Assembly (NCBI GenBank): GCA_009929315.1
Contig: SAAS01000003.1
Span: 1 to 64,000, forward strand
Length of the DNA: 64,000 nt
Direction of reading: 5' to 3'
From: Clostridia bacterium
GTDB taxonomy: Bacteria; Bacillota; Clostridia; Oscillospirales; Oscillospiraceae
The notes beneath the pieces are model-generated. The model was given only the letters and a program-made list of their open reading frames with translations. It was not told where the DNA came from and ran no database searches. The number at the start of each line of letters is the position of its first letter. The first letter of the stretch is position 1. Of the stretch, positions 27,209 through 35,697 are shown in pieces. The translations under genes were made by a program, and so were the position numbers.

Positions 27209-28483
27209 ATGAGCGTTTGGAAAGTTTCGGGCGGAAAAAAGCTTTACGGCGACATTAGAATACAGGGATCTAAAAACGCGGTGCTTCCCATAATGGCGGC
27301 GGCTATAATTACCGGCTGCGAAACAGAGTTACTTAATTGTCCGCAACTTAGCGATGTTGAAGCGGCCATGGCCATTTTGCGCCATTTGGGCTGTAAGGCG
27401 GAGCGTGAAGGGGACACTGTATGCATAGACTCAAGAGGAATGAACGCAACCGACATTCCCCATGACCTCATGCGCGAAATGCGCTCGTCCGTCATCTTCC
27501 TCGGGGCAATTTTGGCGCGCGCCCACGAGGCAACTTTGTCATATCCCGGAGGCTGCGAGCTGGGAGCAAGACCGATTGATTTACATTTGGAGGCGCTTCG
27601 CAGTCTGGGAGCCGTGATTACGGAGCAGGGCGGCAACCTCTATTGCCGCGACGAAGGGCTTAAGGGAGCGAGAATTAACCTTTCCTTCCCAAGCGTCGGA
27701 GCAACGGAAAACGCAATGCTTGCCGCCTGCGGCGCTCAAGGTGAAACAGTTATCACAAACGCCGCAAAGGAACCGGAAATTATCGATTTACAGGATTTCC
27801 TTATAAAGCTCGGTGTTTCGATTACAGGTGCGGGAAGCTCAACAATTACAATTAGCGGAATAGTTCCGCAGTCAAAGGTCGGACACAGAGTGATGACCGA
27901 CCGAATAGTTTCGGCCACAGCGCTCTGCTGCGCCGCTTCGGCCGGCGGAAGTATTATGCTCAAAGGTGTTGTTCCCGCTTATTTTGAAACGGTGACGGCG
28001 GCTCTGGAGAACATGGGCTGCGAAATCGAGCGCAAAGCAAGCTCGGTAAGAATCACTTCCACGGGAGCGCTTCGCGCTCCGAAACCGATAGTAACCCGCC
28101 CGTACCCGGGCTTCCCAACCGACGCGCAGCCGCTATTGATGGCAGCCTGCCTCAAGGCCGAGGGGACAACTGTGTTCACCGAGAATATTTTTGAAAACAG
28201 ATATAGGCACGCCGTGGAGCTTTGCAGACTCGGCGCGGATATCAGCGTTGTGGGCAGGGTCGCCGTGGTGACGGGAGTGCGAGAGCTAATCGGCGCTCCG
28301 GTTGCGGCAACTGATTTGCGCGGCGGCGCGGCTTTAGTTACTGCGGCGCTGGGCGCAAGAGGGCTGACAACCGTTTACGACACAGGTCATATCGTAAGAG
28401 GCTATGATGAGCTTGACAAAATGCTGCTCAGTCTGGGTGCGGATATAAGCTATGAATATGACCGTCTGGCCTGTGTTGTGTAG
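27209..28483 (+). CDS. murA: UDP-GlcNAc 1-carboxyvinyltransferase
   Basis: A 424-residue enolpyruvyl transferase for the first committed step of peptidoglycan synthesis. The catalytic, fosfomycin-reactive cysteine is present (C116 in YPGGCELGARPIDLH), so the enzyme is predicted to be fosfomycin-sensitive. Other family marks are QGSKNAVLPIMAA near residue 19 and GYDELDKML near the end. The start ATG 27209 follows GGAGGGG; a GTG at 27191 lies upstream of it. Its location between murG and ftsQ is usual in Firmicutes. Confidence 0.95.
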   Translation: MSVWKVSGGKKLYGDIRIQGSKNAVLPIMAAAIITGCETELLNCPQLSDVEAAMAILRHLGCKAEREGDTVCIDSRGMNATDIPHDLMREMRSSVIFLGAILARAHEATLSYPGGCELGARPIDLHLEALRSLGAVITEQGGNLYCRDEGLKGARINLSFPSVGATENAMLAACGAQGETVITNAAKEPEIIDLQDFLIKLGVSITGAGSSTITISGIVPQSKVGHRVMTDRIVSATALCCAASAGGSIMLKGVVPAYFETVTAALENMGCEIERKASSVRITSTGALRAPKPIVTRPYPGFPTDAQPLLMAACLKAEGTTVFTENIFENRYRHAVELCRLGADISVVGRVAVVTGVRELIGAPVAATDLRGGAALVTAALGARGLTTVYDTGHIVRGYDELDKMLLSLGADISYEYDRLACVV

Positions 28484-28510
28484 CAAAAGCTCCGTTAACG
28501 GAAGGAAAAC

Positions 28511-29272
28511 ATGACCACGAAGCGAAAGAGAAAAAAACAAAAATCAAGCGGAGCGCGAGGCTTTATCTTCAGCTCCGTTTCGTTTATAGTAATCTGCGCC
28601 GCACTTGTTTTTGGCATGAGCGTGTTTTTTCGCGTGTCAAATATTGAAGTGAGCGGCGCCGATCGCTATACGAAGGAGGAAATTATAGAGGCTTCCGGCA
28701 TAGAAAACGGGGACAACCTGATGCTGGTAAACAGGTCCGCGGTGGCACAAAAAATTTACTCAAAGATGATTTATATCGGTAAGGTAAATGTGGAACGAAA
28801 GCTCCCGAATACCATTCTGATTGAAATTACCGAGAGCGACAGCATCGCGGTTGTGGAGTCCGAGTCGGGTCTGTGGCTCATTGACAGTAACTGTCGTCTT
28901 TTGGAGGAATGCGCCACACAGGACGCCGAAACCTATATTAAGGTAAAGGGTTTTTCAGCGGTTAAACCGGAGAAAGGAGAGCTAATCTCCGTGCCCGAGG
29001 AGGACAAGCCGAAGGTGAAATTTTTAAGCGGAATCCTGACAGCAATCGCCGCTAAAAATTTGACGGGTGATATAGATTCTCTGGATGTCAGCAACCTTCA
29101 AAACGCGGAATTTGACTATCTCGGGGGTCGATTCACGGTCAGGCTCGGAAGGGACGAAAATCTTGATTATAAGATTGAGCTGCTGCTCGGAGTAATATCG
29201 AAACTGGATGCGAAAGATACAGGCGTTATCGACCTTTCGCAGGACAAAAAGGCTCAATTCTCTCCGTTTTGA
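28511..29272 (+). CDS. ftsQ: Cell division protein FtsQ/DivIB
   Basis: A 253-residue bitopic division protein. A lysine-rich cytoplasmic tail (KRKRKKQKSS) is followed by a transmembrane helix (about 20-42) and a POTRA domain (VSNIEVSGADRYTKEEI and onward, about 45-115). The beta domain after it contains WLIDSNCRLLEE. DivIB scaffolds FtsL and DivIC at the septum. Length is on the short side of the usual 250-280. It lies between murA and ftsZ; a separate promoter for ftsZ follows. Confidence 0.88.
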   Translation: MTTKRKRKKQKSSGARGFIFSSVSFIVICAALVFGMSVFFRVSNIEVSGADRYTKEEIIEASGIENGDNLMLVNRSAVAQKIYSKMIYIGKVNVERKLPNTILIEITESDSIAVVESESGLWLIDSNCRLLEECATQDAETYIKVKGFSAVKPEKGELISVPEEDKPKVKFLSGILTAIAAKNLTGDIDSLDVSNLQNAEFDYLGGRFTVRLGRDENLDYKIELLLGVISKLDAKDTGVIDLSQDKKAQFSPF

Positions 29273-29354
29273 TGAATTTAGCGTTTTCTTGGCGAAAAAC
29301 CACAAATTATAGTAAATAATTTAATAGTTCACATAATATATTTGCAAAGAATAC

Positions 29355-29383
29355 TTGACCAAAAGACAAATCCGTTATAAAAT
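29355..29383 (+). promoter_or_regulatory. Promoter for ftsZ
   Basis: TTGACC (29355-29360) and TAAAAT (29378-29383) are 17 bases apart, in an AT-rich 185-base gap between ftsQ and ftsZ. It would allow ftsZ expression independent of the upstream cluster. Confidence 0.65.
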
Positions 29384-29457
29384 AGAGCGAATAATTGGAA
29401 TATTGCCTGAACTAAATCAATTTGTTCAGATTTATCAAAATATGGGAGGCTATGAAA

Positions 29458-30585
29458 ATGTCGTTTCAGCTTGAAACCGGTCCCGAAAATGTTGTTACAA
29501 TTAAGGTTGTTGGTGTTGGCGGAGCGGGAAATAACGTTGTCAACAGGATGGTCAAATCCGGAACAAAGGGCGTTGAATTCATTGCCATAAATACGGATAA
29601 GCAGGCTCTTTCCGTTTCCAGCGCAACACAGAAAATACAGATAGGTGAGAAACTAACTCACGGACAGGGCGCGGGAAGCGATCCCGAAATCGGCAAGCGC
29701 AGCGCCGAGGAAAGCCGCAACAACATTGCCAAGAGCTTTGAGGATGCCGACATGGTGTTCATTACAGCCGGCATGGGCGGCGGAACCGGAACGGGAGCCG
29801 CTCCCATCGTTGCGGATATCGCCCGTGAATCCGGAATACTTACAGTCGGCGTTGTCACAAAGCCCTTCAGCTTTGAGGGCAAGCGCAGAATGGATCAGGC
29901 CAAGCAGGGTATAAACGATTTGCTCGGCAAGGTTGATTCGCTTCTCATAATCCCCAATGACCGTCTTAAGTTTGCAACAGACCAGCGCGTCACCTTTGCA
30001 AACGCTTTTGAAATTGCGGACGATGTTCTTCATCAGGCCGTTACTTCTATTTCCGACCTCATTAAGAACACCGGCTTTATTAACCTCGACTTCGCCGATG
30101 TTACAACCATTATGAAGGATGCCGGCTTTGCCCACATGGGCGTCGGACACGCAGTCGGCAAGGGCAAGGCTGAGGATGCCGCACGTATGGCAGTTGCAAG
30201 CCCCCTCATGGAAACCTCCATCGACGGCGCAAGAGGCGTGCTTATCAATATCACGGGCTCCATGGATATGGGTCTTGAGGATGTTGAAGCCGCGGCTAAC
30301 CTTGTTCAGGCCGCCGCACATCCCGAAGCAAACATCATTTTCGGCGCAACCTTTGACGATACGATGGATGATGAAATCCGCGTAACGGTTATCGCGACCG
30401 GCTTTGACGACGGACCTATTAAGAGCGCCAGAGACACAAAGAAGGAACAGGAATCTTCTGCACCTCAGGGACTTTTCAGCACGGCCTCCGAAATGGCGGG
30501 AAACAGCAGACAGCAGCCGCAGGCCGAGCCTAAGAAGGAAGAAGACCCGTTTGACAGCATATTTAAGATTTTCAACTCCAAATAA
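29458..30585 (+). CDS. ftsZ: Cell division GTPase FtsZ
   Basis: A 375-residue tubulin homologue that forms the Z ring. [11 protein letters not shown] near residue 21, NTDKQAL, the tubulin signature GGGTGTG at 107-113 and the T7 loop region ([11 protein letters not shown]) are all present. The start is ATG 29458, eight bases after GGGAGG; ATG 29452 is too close to it. The linker is short (about 320-360) and the C-terminal peptide reads [15 protein letters not shown], lacking the usual IPxFLR sequence that binds FtsA, SepF and ZapA-type partners. The core is complete, so it should polymerise normally. Confidence 0.97.
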   Translation: MSFQLETGPENVVTIKVVGVGGAGNNVVNRMVKSGTKGVEFIAINTDKQALSVSSATQKIQIGEKLTHGQGAGSDPEIGKRSAEESRNNIAKSFEDADMVFITAGMGGGTGTGAAPIVADIARESGILTVGVVTKPFSFEGKRRMDQAKQGINDLLGKVDSLLIIPNDRLKFATDQRVTFANAFEIADDVLHQAVTSISDLIKNTGFINLDFADVTTIMKDAGFAHMGVGHAVGKGKAEDAARMAVASPLMETSIDGARGVLINITGSMDMGLEDVEAAANLVQAAAHPEANIIFGATFDDTMDDEIRVTVIATGFDDGPIKSARDTKKEQESSAPQGLFSTASEMAGNSRQQPQAEPKKEEDPFDSIFKIFNSK

Positions 30586-30676
30586 TTGCGGTTCTGTTGC
30601 GGCATATTATCGAATAGTATAGATATATGCCCCGACTTCCGGACGGAAAGCCGCTTCAATGTTTGCCTAATACATA

Positions 30677-30706
30677 ACTCCCTCCGCCTAAGGTGGCGGG
30701 GGGAGT
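30677..30706 (+). other. GC-rich hairpin downstream of ftsZ
   Basis: ACTCCCTCCGCC (30677-30688) pairs with GGCGGGGGGAGT (30695-30706), one G-U pair, six-base loop. No T-run follows, so it is at best a weak terminator; it may protect the ftsZ messenger 3' end. Confidence 0.45.
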
Positions 30707-30763
30707 AATCTGTGTAAGGACATAACTGCTCGGGGACTTAATTGTTAAGGGGATGTTTTTTTA

Positions 30764-31621
30764 ATGGTTCGGAAAACCGGGCGCTTCGTCGGGTACTTGA
30801 AAGAACTCTTTGAAATTTACTATGACAACCACGTTTCGCGTTCGGCGGCGGAGCTGTCATATTTCCTTACTTTGTCCATTTTCCCGACACTGATTTGCGT
30901 TCACGCAATGATTGTGAAGTTTACGCCGGGCATCACGATTAAGCTCGATGAGCTTACAGGATTTGTTCCCTCCGATACTTTGGATATTATTTCGGACTAT
31001 CTTAATTACGTAGCCGTTCATAACAGCAGGGCTCTGCTTACAGCGGGAATTTTGGGTATGGCTACGACCTCCGCCGCTTCCTTCCGCTCTATCCACAGCA
31101 TTATGGGTGATATTCAGGGCGTTTCGCGCTTTCGCGGTCTTTTCGCGACACTTTTCAGTTTTGTATTTTCGCTTATTTTTATGGCGGCGATTTATTTCGG
31201 AATTATCGTTATGATCACGGGCGGATGGCTCATCGGACTGATAACAGATGTATTTCCGAGCCTTGCCGGGCTGGAGTTTTGGACTTTGCTTAAATTTCCG
31301 CTGATGCTGGTAATATTTATACTGATCATCTACGGACTTTATCGAATTACAGCTCCGGCTAATTTGAGGGGCAACTACTTTCAGGGGGCTGCGGCCGCAG
31401 CCGTCATTCTCGTTCTTGTAAGCGTCCTGTTTTCATGGTTTATCAGCATGTCCACAAGATACCCGCTTATTTACGGGTCGCTCGCCTCGATAATAATTTT
31501 TATGCTTTGGATTTACATCTGCGGGCAGATTGTAATTATGGGAAATGCCCTGAATGTTGTCATCCGACGGCATAAACCGCAAAAGCCGAAAAAGCCCGAG
31601 GATATACAAGGTAAAATATAA
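30764..31621 (+). CDS. YihY/BrkB-family integral membrane protein
   Basis: A 285-residue protein with six predicted membrane helices. Family marks are SRSAAELSYFLTLSIFPTLI near residue 24, GMATTSAASFRSIHSIMG and the C-terminal PLIYGSLASIIIFMLWIYI. The family was once called ribonuclease BN by error; its members are membrane proteins of unclear function, proposed to be transporters or envelope factors. The ATG at 30764 is about 12 bases from AAGGGG, rather far. The C-terminus is a basic tail (RRHKPQKPKKPED). It is followed by its own terminator. Confidence 0.82.
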   Translation: MVRKTGRFVGYLKELFEIYYDNHVSRSAAELSYFLTLSIFPTLICVHAMIVKFTPGITIKLDELTGFVPSDTLDIISDYLNYVAVHNSRALLTAGILGMATTSAASFRSIHSIMGDIQGVSRFRGLFATLFSFVFSLIFMAAIYFGIIVMITGGWLIGLITDVFPSLAGLEFWTLLKFPLMLVIFILIIYGLYRITAPANLRGNYFQGAAAAAVILVLVSVLFSWFISMSTRYPLIYGSLASIIIFMLWIYICGQIVIMGNALNVVIRRHKPQKPKKPEDIQGKI

Positions 31622-31636
31622 GATACTTTCTAAGCG

Positions 31637-31668
31637 GGAACCGATTGACGAAATCGGTTCCTTTTTTT
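31637..31668 (+). terminator. Rho-independent terminator after the YihY-family gene
   Basis: GGAACCGATT (31637-31646) pairs with AATCGGTTCC (31652-31661), followed by seven T. It isolates sigK from the upstream unit. Confidence 0.9.
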
Positions 31669-31752
31669 CATCGAAAAATGTCCGCACTAAACGGAATTTG
31701 GACTTGCCGCGCCTTCATAAGCTGTAATAAATAAGCGATGGGAGGAAGTAAA

Positions 31753-32448
31753 ATGCTGGCAAGCGCATTTATGATGCTCGTGAGCAGCGCGTTTTTGATG
31801 CTGCGTTTGGGCAAAAACTCAGGCTCTTTTCCGAAACCTCTCAGTGCCGACGACGAGCAAAAGTATCTGGATATGTGGGCGAAGGGTGACGTTGAAGCGC
31901 GCAACAAACTAATCGAGCACAATCTCCGCCTTGTGGCGCACATAGTAAAAAAATACTACACTCAATGCGCGGAGCTCGACGACCTGATTTCAATCGGCAC
32001 CATCGGCCTAATTAAGGGAATATCATCCTATAAAGCCGATAAGGGCGTTAGACTGGCCACCTATGCCAGCCGCTGCATAGAAAACGAAGTGCTGATGTAC
32101 TTTCGCTCGGCGAGAAAATCCTCCACCGACGTCTCGCTTTCGGAATCAATCGAAACGGATGGCGCGGGAAGCTCGCTGTGCCTTATGGATGTCGTGTGCT
32201 TCGAGGAGGATATGCTGGAGGAAATCAGCAGAAACGAGCTTTCTCGGACAATCGGAAGACTCGTACACGAGGCTCTTGACGCGAGGGAGAGCGAAATTAT
32301 CCGTTTGCGCTACGGCCTTAACGGTGAGCCCCCAAGAACCCAGCACGATGTTGCAGAGCTGTGCGGAATCAGCCGCTCATACGTTTCGCGTATTGAAAAG
32401 AAAGCGTTGGAAAAGCTGAAGAAAGCCCTTGAGGAGAATGAAAAATGA
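31753..32448 (+). CDS. sigK: Sporulation sigma factor SigK (pro-form)
   Basis: A 231-residue sigma-70-family protein matching late mother-cell sigma-K. An N-terminal hydrophobic pro-sequence (about 1-20, MLASAFMMLVSSAFLMLRLG) would hold it at the membrane until cleavage. Region 2 has NLRLVAHIVKKY, DDLISIGTIGLIKGI and ATYASRCIENEVLM; region 4 ends GISRSYVSRIEKKALEKL. The start is ATG 31753 after GGGAGG. The frame is continuous, so no skin-type element interrupts it. SigE, which has a similar pro-sequence, is excluded mainly by the SigK-like PKPLS and ISRSYVSRIEK segments and the lack of a neighbouring spoIIGA. Confidence 0.88.
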   Translation: MLASAFMMLVSSAFLMLRLGKNSGSFPKPLSADDEQKYLDMWAKGDVEARNKLIEHNLRLVAHIVKKYYTQCAELDDLISIGTIGLIKGISSYKADKGVRLATYASRCIENEVLMYFRSARKSSTDVSLSESIETDGAGSSLCLMDVVCFEEDMLEEISRNELSRTIGRLVHEALDARESEIIRLRYGLNGEPPRTQHDVAELCGISRSYVSRIEKKALEKLKKALEENEK

Positions 32449-32500
32449 ATCAAACCGAAATGAAACAGCAAAAACGCCACCGAAATAAATAAAAATATGG

Positions 32501-32529
32501 TGCTTTATCAGCTCCTTATATGCTATAAT
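32501..32529 (+). promoter_or_regulatory. Candidate promoter for the CoA-transferase gene
   Basis: A perfect TATAAT lies at 32524-32529, 94 bases before the start codon. The -35 candidate TGCTTT (32501-32506) is weak but at a 17-base distance. Confidence 0.4.
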
Positions 32530-32622
32530 GAATAAAACTTTTTAAAAACTTACGGTTATCCGGCGTTTTTCGTTTATTCTATGCTTAGGCGAAAATTTAC
32601 TTTATTAACAAAGGGAATCGAC

Positions 32623-33951
32623 ATGGATATTAAATCTGAATATCGCGCAAAGCTGCGCACGGCGGAGGAAGCGGTCAAAGTTGTAAAAAGCGGGGACTGG
32701 GTAGACTATTTCACGGCTTTGGGTATGCCTGTCCTGCTGGACAGAGCCCTTGCCAAGCGCAGGGATGAGCTGACCGATGTTAAAATACGCGGCAACCTTC
32801 TTTTTGGACCCATTGAATGTGTTGAATGTGACCCTCAGCAGGAACACTTCACCTATAACAGCTGGCACTGCTCAAGCTATGAGCGCAAGCTCGCGGACAA
32901 GGGCCTGTGCTATTATATCCCCATGATTTTCCGAAATTTAGTTCCCTATTACCGCCATTTCCTCGAAGTCAATGTGGCCATGATAAGCGTTACGTCAATG
33001 GATGAGCATGGCTATTTCAATCTTTCCACCTCAACCGGTATCGCAAAGGGGATACTGGACAAAGCAAATTTTGTAATACTCGAGGTCAACGAAAGACTGC
33101 CGAGGGTTCACGGCTTTGACGAGGTTATCCACATTTCTGAGGTGGATTTGATTGTTGAAGGCGAGCATGAACCCCTAACGGAGCTTAAGCTGCCCGAGAC
33201 AACTCCCGAAGACATTAAAATCGCGGAGCAGATTATCCCCTTTATAAAGGACGGCTCCGCTCTGCAGTTGGGTATCGGCGGCATGCCCAACGCCGTCGGA
33301 AAGATGATAGCCGAGAGCGGAATTAAAAATTTGGGTATGCATACCGAGCTTTGCTGCGACGCGTATCTCGAGCTTGACAGAGCAGGCGTGCTGACAAACC
33401 GCAAGAGCAGCCTTCAGCGGGACAAGGGCGTTTACGGAATCGCTCTGGGCAGCAGGGGGCTTTACGAATGGCTCAACAACAACCCGGGCCTCCACGCCTG
33501 TCCTCTTGAATATGTCAATTCCCCCGAAATAATCGGGAAAATTGACGATATGATTTCAATTAACAGCTGTATCTCCGCGGATTTATACGGGCAGGTGAGC
33601 GCGGAAAGCAACGGCACAAGGCAAATCAGCGGCACAGGCGGTCAGCTTGATTACCTCACCGGAGCGGCAATGTCAAAGGGAGGTAAGGCCTTTATATGCA
33701 TGACCTCAACATATACGACAAAGGACGGCGTTCGCAGGTCGCGCATCGTTCCCACCTTCAGCGGTGACATTGTAACCTCGCCCCGCAGCCAGTCCTATTT
33801 TATCGTAACGGAGTTCGGAGTTGTCAATCTTGTTGGGCGCTCAACATGGGAACGTGCCGAGCTTCTGATTTCCGTTGCACATCCCGATTTTCGGCAGGAG
33901 CTCATAGAAGCGGCGGACAAACAGCATATTTGGCGAAGGTCGAATAAATAA
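32623..33951 (+). CDS. Butyryl-CoA:acetate CoA-transferase / acetyl-CoA hydrolase family
   Basis: A 442-residue family I CoA-transferase. GIGGMPNAVGKM and the following MHTEL, which contains the catalytic glutamate that forms the glutamyl-CoA thioester, are present. ISGTGGQLDYLTGAAMSKGG, CMTSTY and TSPRSQSYFIVTEFGVVNL follow. These segments agree best, from memory, with butyryl-CoA:acetate CoA-transferases of butyrate-forming Clostridia; 4-hydroxybutyrate CoA-transferase is the main alternative. In butyrate producers the enzyme releases butyrate and regenerates acetyl-CoA. The ATG 32623 follows AAGGG. It stands alone after sigK. Family certain, acyl specificity inferred. Confidence 0.8.
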   Translation: MDIKSEYRAKLRTAEEAVKVVKSGDWVDYFTALGMPVLLDRALAKRRDELTDVKIRGNLLFGPIECVECDPQQEHFTYNSWHCSSYERKLADKGLCYYIPMIFRNLVPYYRHFLEVNVAMISVTSMDEHGYFNLSTSTGIAKGILDKANFVILEVNERLPRVHGFDEVIHISEVDLIVEGEHEPLTELKLPETTPEDIKIAEQIIPFIKDGSALQLGIGGMPNAVGKMIAESGIKNLGMHTELCCDAYLELDRAGVLTNRKSSLQRDKGVYGIALGSRGLYEWLNNNPGLHACPLEYVNSPEIIGKIDDMISINSCISADLYGQVSAESNGTRQISGTGGQLDYLTGAAMSKGGKAFICMTSTYTTKDGVRRSRIVPTFSGDIVTSPRSQSYFIVTEFGVVNLVGRSTWERAELLISVAHPDFRQELIEAADKQHIWRRSNK

Positions 33952-33996
33952 ACGGCCAAGCTGAATTTCGATAATAATAACAGCGGGAGTATCGGC

Positions 33997-34320
33997 ATGA
34001 AAATATACAATGCCTCAATTTTCCTTTATCTTAACGGAAAAGGAATTAAAAATTCGAATAAGGGCTATATATTTCTTGTCGATGCGATTCGATTGGGAGC
34101 TGAGTCCGCTGATGCGCTGCACCGCGTTACGGATCTCTACACCGTTATTGCCATGTCTTACGGAATTTTGCCCCAAAACGTCGAAAGAGGAATACGTTAC
34201 GCAATTTCGGGGCTTGGAGTAACGAATAAGGAGTTTATTTCAAAAGCCGTAAGCGACATTACAAAGGACTATGCCCTGACAGGGGCGATACATAAAAAGA
34301 TTTATAAAAAGCCGAACTGA
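33997..34320 (+). CDS. Stand-alone Spo0A C-terminal DNA-binding domain protein
   Basis: A 107-residue protein that aligns with the effector domain of Spo0A. NKGYIFLVDAIRLG corresponds to the Spo0A KGYxYLREAI helix, and PQNVERGIRYAISGLG corresponds to the recognition helix with its conserved V-E-R-x-I-R. There is no receiver domain or phosphorylatable aspartate, and no room for one upstream, as the CoA-transferase stop lies 45 bases before the ATG. It could bind 0A-type boxes constitutively, compete with full-length Spo0A, or be regulated by level only. GGGAG precedes the start. A long hairpin follows. Confidence 0.75.
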   Translation: MKIYNASIFLYLNGKGIKNSNKGYIFLVDAIRLGAESADALHRVTDLYTVIAMSYGILPQNVERGIRYAISGLGVTNKEFISKAVSDITKDYALTGAIHKKIYKKPN

Positions 34321-34346
34321 CAGATAAGGTAACCCTTATATAAGCG

Positions 34347-34392
34347 GAAACAAGTCCGAATAGCGCAATAAAGCGCTTTTCGGACTTGTTTC
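34347..34392 (+). terminator. Hairpin terminator after the Spo0A-like gene
   Basis: GAAACAAGTCCGAA (34347-34360) pairs perfectly with TTCGGACTTGTTTC (34379-34392), with a small inner AGCGC/GCGCT helix. The following T content is poor (AATTT), so termination may be partial. Confidence 0.65.
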
Positions 34393-34504
34393 AATTTAAG
34401 AATAAGCTTTAGCCTTTATTTTGGAGCAAAACCGTATTGGCAGAATTTGTGGCTTGATTAAATAGTTACAAAAGAGTTACAATTCAGTCAAGGAGGTGAC
34501 TGAT

Positions 34505-35497
34505 ATGGTTAACTTTTTTAAAAAAACAATAGTCACACTGACAGCGATTCTCGTGGCTTCGAGCCTTGCGGCTGGAGCTTCGGCCTATGCGGCAGGGACA
34601 TCCTGCACGGGAAGCAGCAGCACGGCAAACGTATATTCCGGATATTCAAATACAAGCGGCTCCTGCAATTTACAGGGAATTGACGTAAATTCGATTTTGA
34701 GCAAGCTTGGCTCATACGGATGCACGGAGGCATCGGCGAACACGTCAAACTGTAATGGTACCGGCTGCAACCTTAAAAGCTGCGCGGGAGCTGATTGCGC
34801 GGTAAACGGTATCTGCACCACAAATACCTGTACCGCCGGTAATTGCACCACAAGCACCTGTGCCGCTAACGGCTGCACGAATACCGGTAATCAAACGGCG
34901 GCACTTTCCGCAACCGATAATAGTAAGTTAACGGCAAATGTTTCCTTGGCACAGGACGTTAAGAGCGCGGCGGCTGATTATGCGGCGGGATTTAAGAAGC
35001 TTTGCAAGATAAGCTACGGTACCGCAATTACGACCGCGGCTCCCAAGTCTTCGACAAGCGTGACACCAAAGCCCTCGGCTAGCCCCGCTTCGACCTCAAA
35101 CAGCGGCAGCGTCAGCGCAGATAATGAGTCCTTTGAACAGCAGGTGCTTGCGCTTGTCAATGAGCAGCGTGCCGCAATCGGGCTTTCTCCTCTGACACTC
35201 AGCACTGAGCTTTCAAACGTAGCGAGGGTAAAATCTCAGGATATGAGCGATAATAACTATTTTTCTCATACAAGTCCCAGCTACGGCTCTCCCTTCGATA
35301 TGCTTAAAACCTTCGGCATAAGCTACAGGACGGCGGGAGAAAACATTGCGATGGGTTACGCGACACCGCAGGCGGTCATGAATGCTTGGATGAATTCCGC
35401 GGGACACAGAGCAAATATCTTGAATGCCTCATTTACACAGATTGGCATAGGCTATGTCGCCGACGGTAACTATTGGACACAGGAGTTTATCGGTTAA
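34505..35497 (+). CDS. Secreted CAP/SCP-domain protein with a cysteine pentad repeat
   Basis: A 330-residue exported protein. A signal peptide (about 1-28, ending ASAYAA) is followed by a region rich in Asn, Thr, Gly and Cys. Between C83 and C124 nine cysteines recur every five residues (one step of six). A Ser/Thr/Pro linker (about 180-205) then leads to a C-terminal CAP domain of the YkwD type, with LVNEQRAAIGL, FSHTSPS, AGENIA and GHRANIL. Clostridial CAP proteins of this type include spore-associated ones. The ATG 34505 follows AAGGAGG by eight bases. The CAP call is firm; the role of the Cys repeat is unknown. Confidence 0.85.
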   Translation: MVNFFKKTIVTLTAILVASSLAAGASAYAAGTSCTGSSSTANVYSGYSNTSGSCNLQGIDVNSILSKLGSYGCTEASANTSNCNGTGCNLKSCAGADCAVNGICTTNTCTAGNCTTSTCAANGCTNTGNQTAALSATDNSKLTANVSLAQDVKSAAADYAAGFKKLCKISYGTAITTAAPKSSTSVTPKPSASPASTSNSGSVSADNESFEQQVLALVNEQRAAIGLSPLTLSTELSNVARVKSQDMSDNNYFSHTSPSYGSPFDMLKTFGISYRTAGENIAMGYATPQAVMNAWMNSAGHRANILNASFTQIGIGYVADGNYWTQEFIG

Positions 35498-35518
35498 ATA
35501 AGTTTAAAAGATAAAAAT

Positions 35519-35567
35519 CGGCCGAAGTGACTTTTCCCGATAGGAAAGCGCACTTCGGTCGTTTTTT
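35519..35567 (+). terminator. Rho-independent terminator after the CAP-domain gene
   Basis: CGGCCGAAGTG (35519-35529) pairs with CACTTCGGTCG (35551-35561) with one G-U pair, followed by six T. Confidence 0.88.
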
Positions 35568-35697
35568 CGCGGCAAGTGTAAGAATTTAGAAGTCATATAG
35601 GCAATCAAAATGAAAATAATAAAACAGGATTATTTTTGACGCGCCGAGGTTTTATAAAAAAATGCAGGGCGTGTCCTTTGATAGGGTGTGATAAATT

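Noticed and set aside
29653..30321. A 222-codon minus-strand open frame opposite ftsZ
   Set aside because: The sense frame carries the tubulin signature; the antisense product resembles nothing and has no start signals.
31738..32448. sigK split by a skin-type element, or sigE instead of sigK
   Set aside because: The frame is continuous from the pro-sequence to region 4, and the sequence around PKPLS and ISRSYVSRIEK fits SigK better; no spoIIGA lies next to it.
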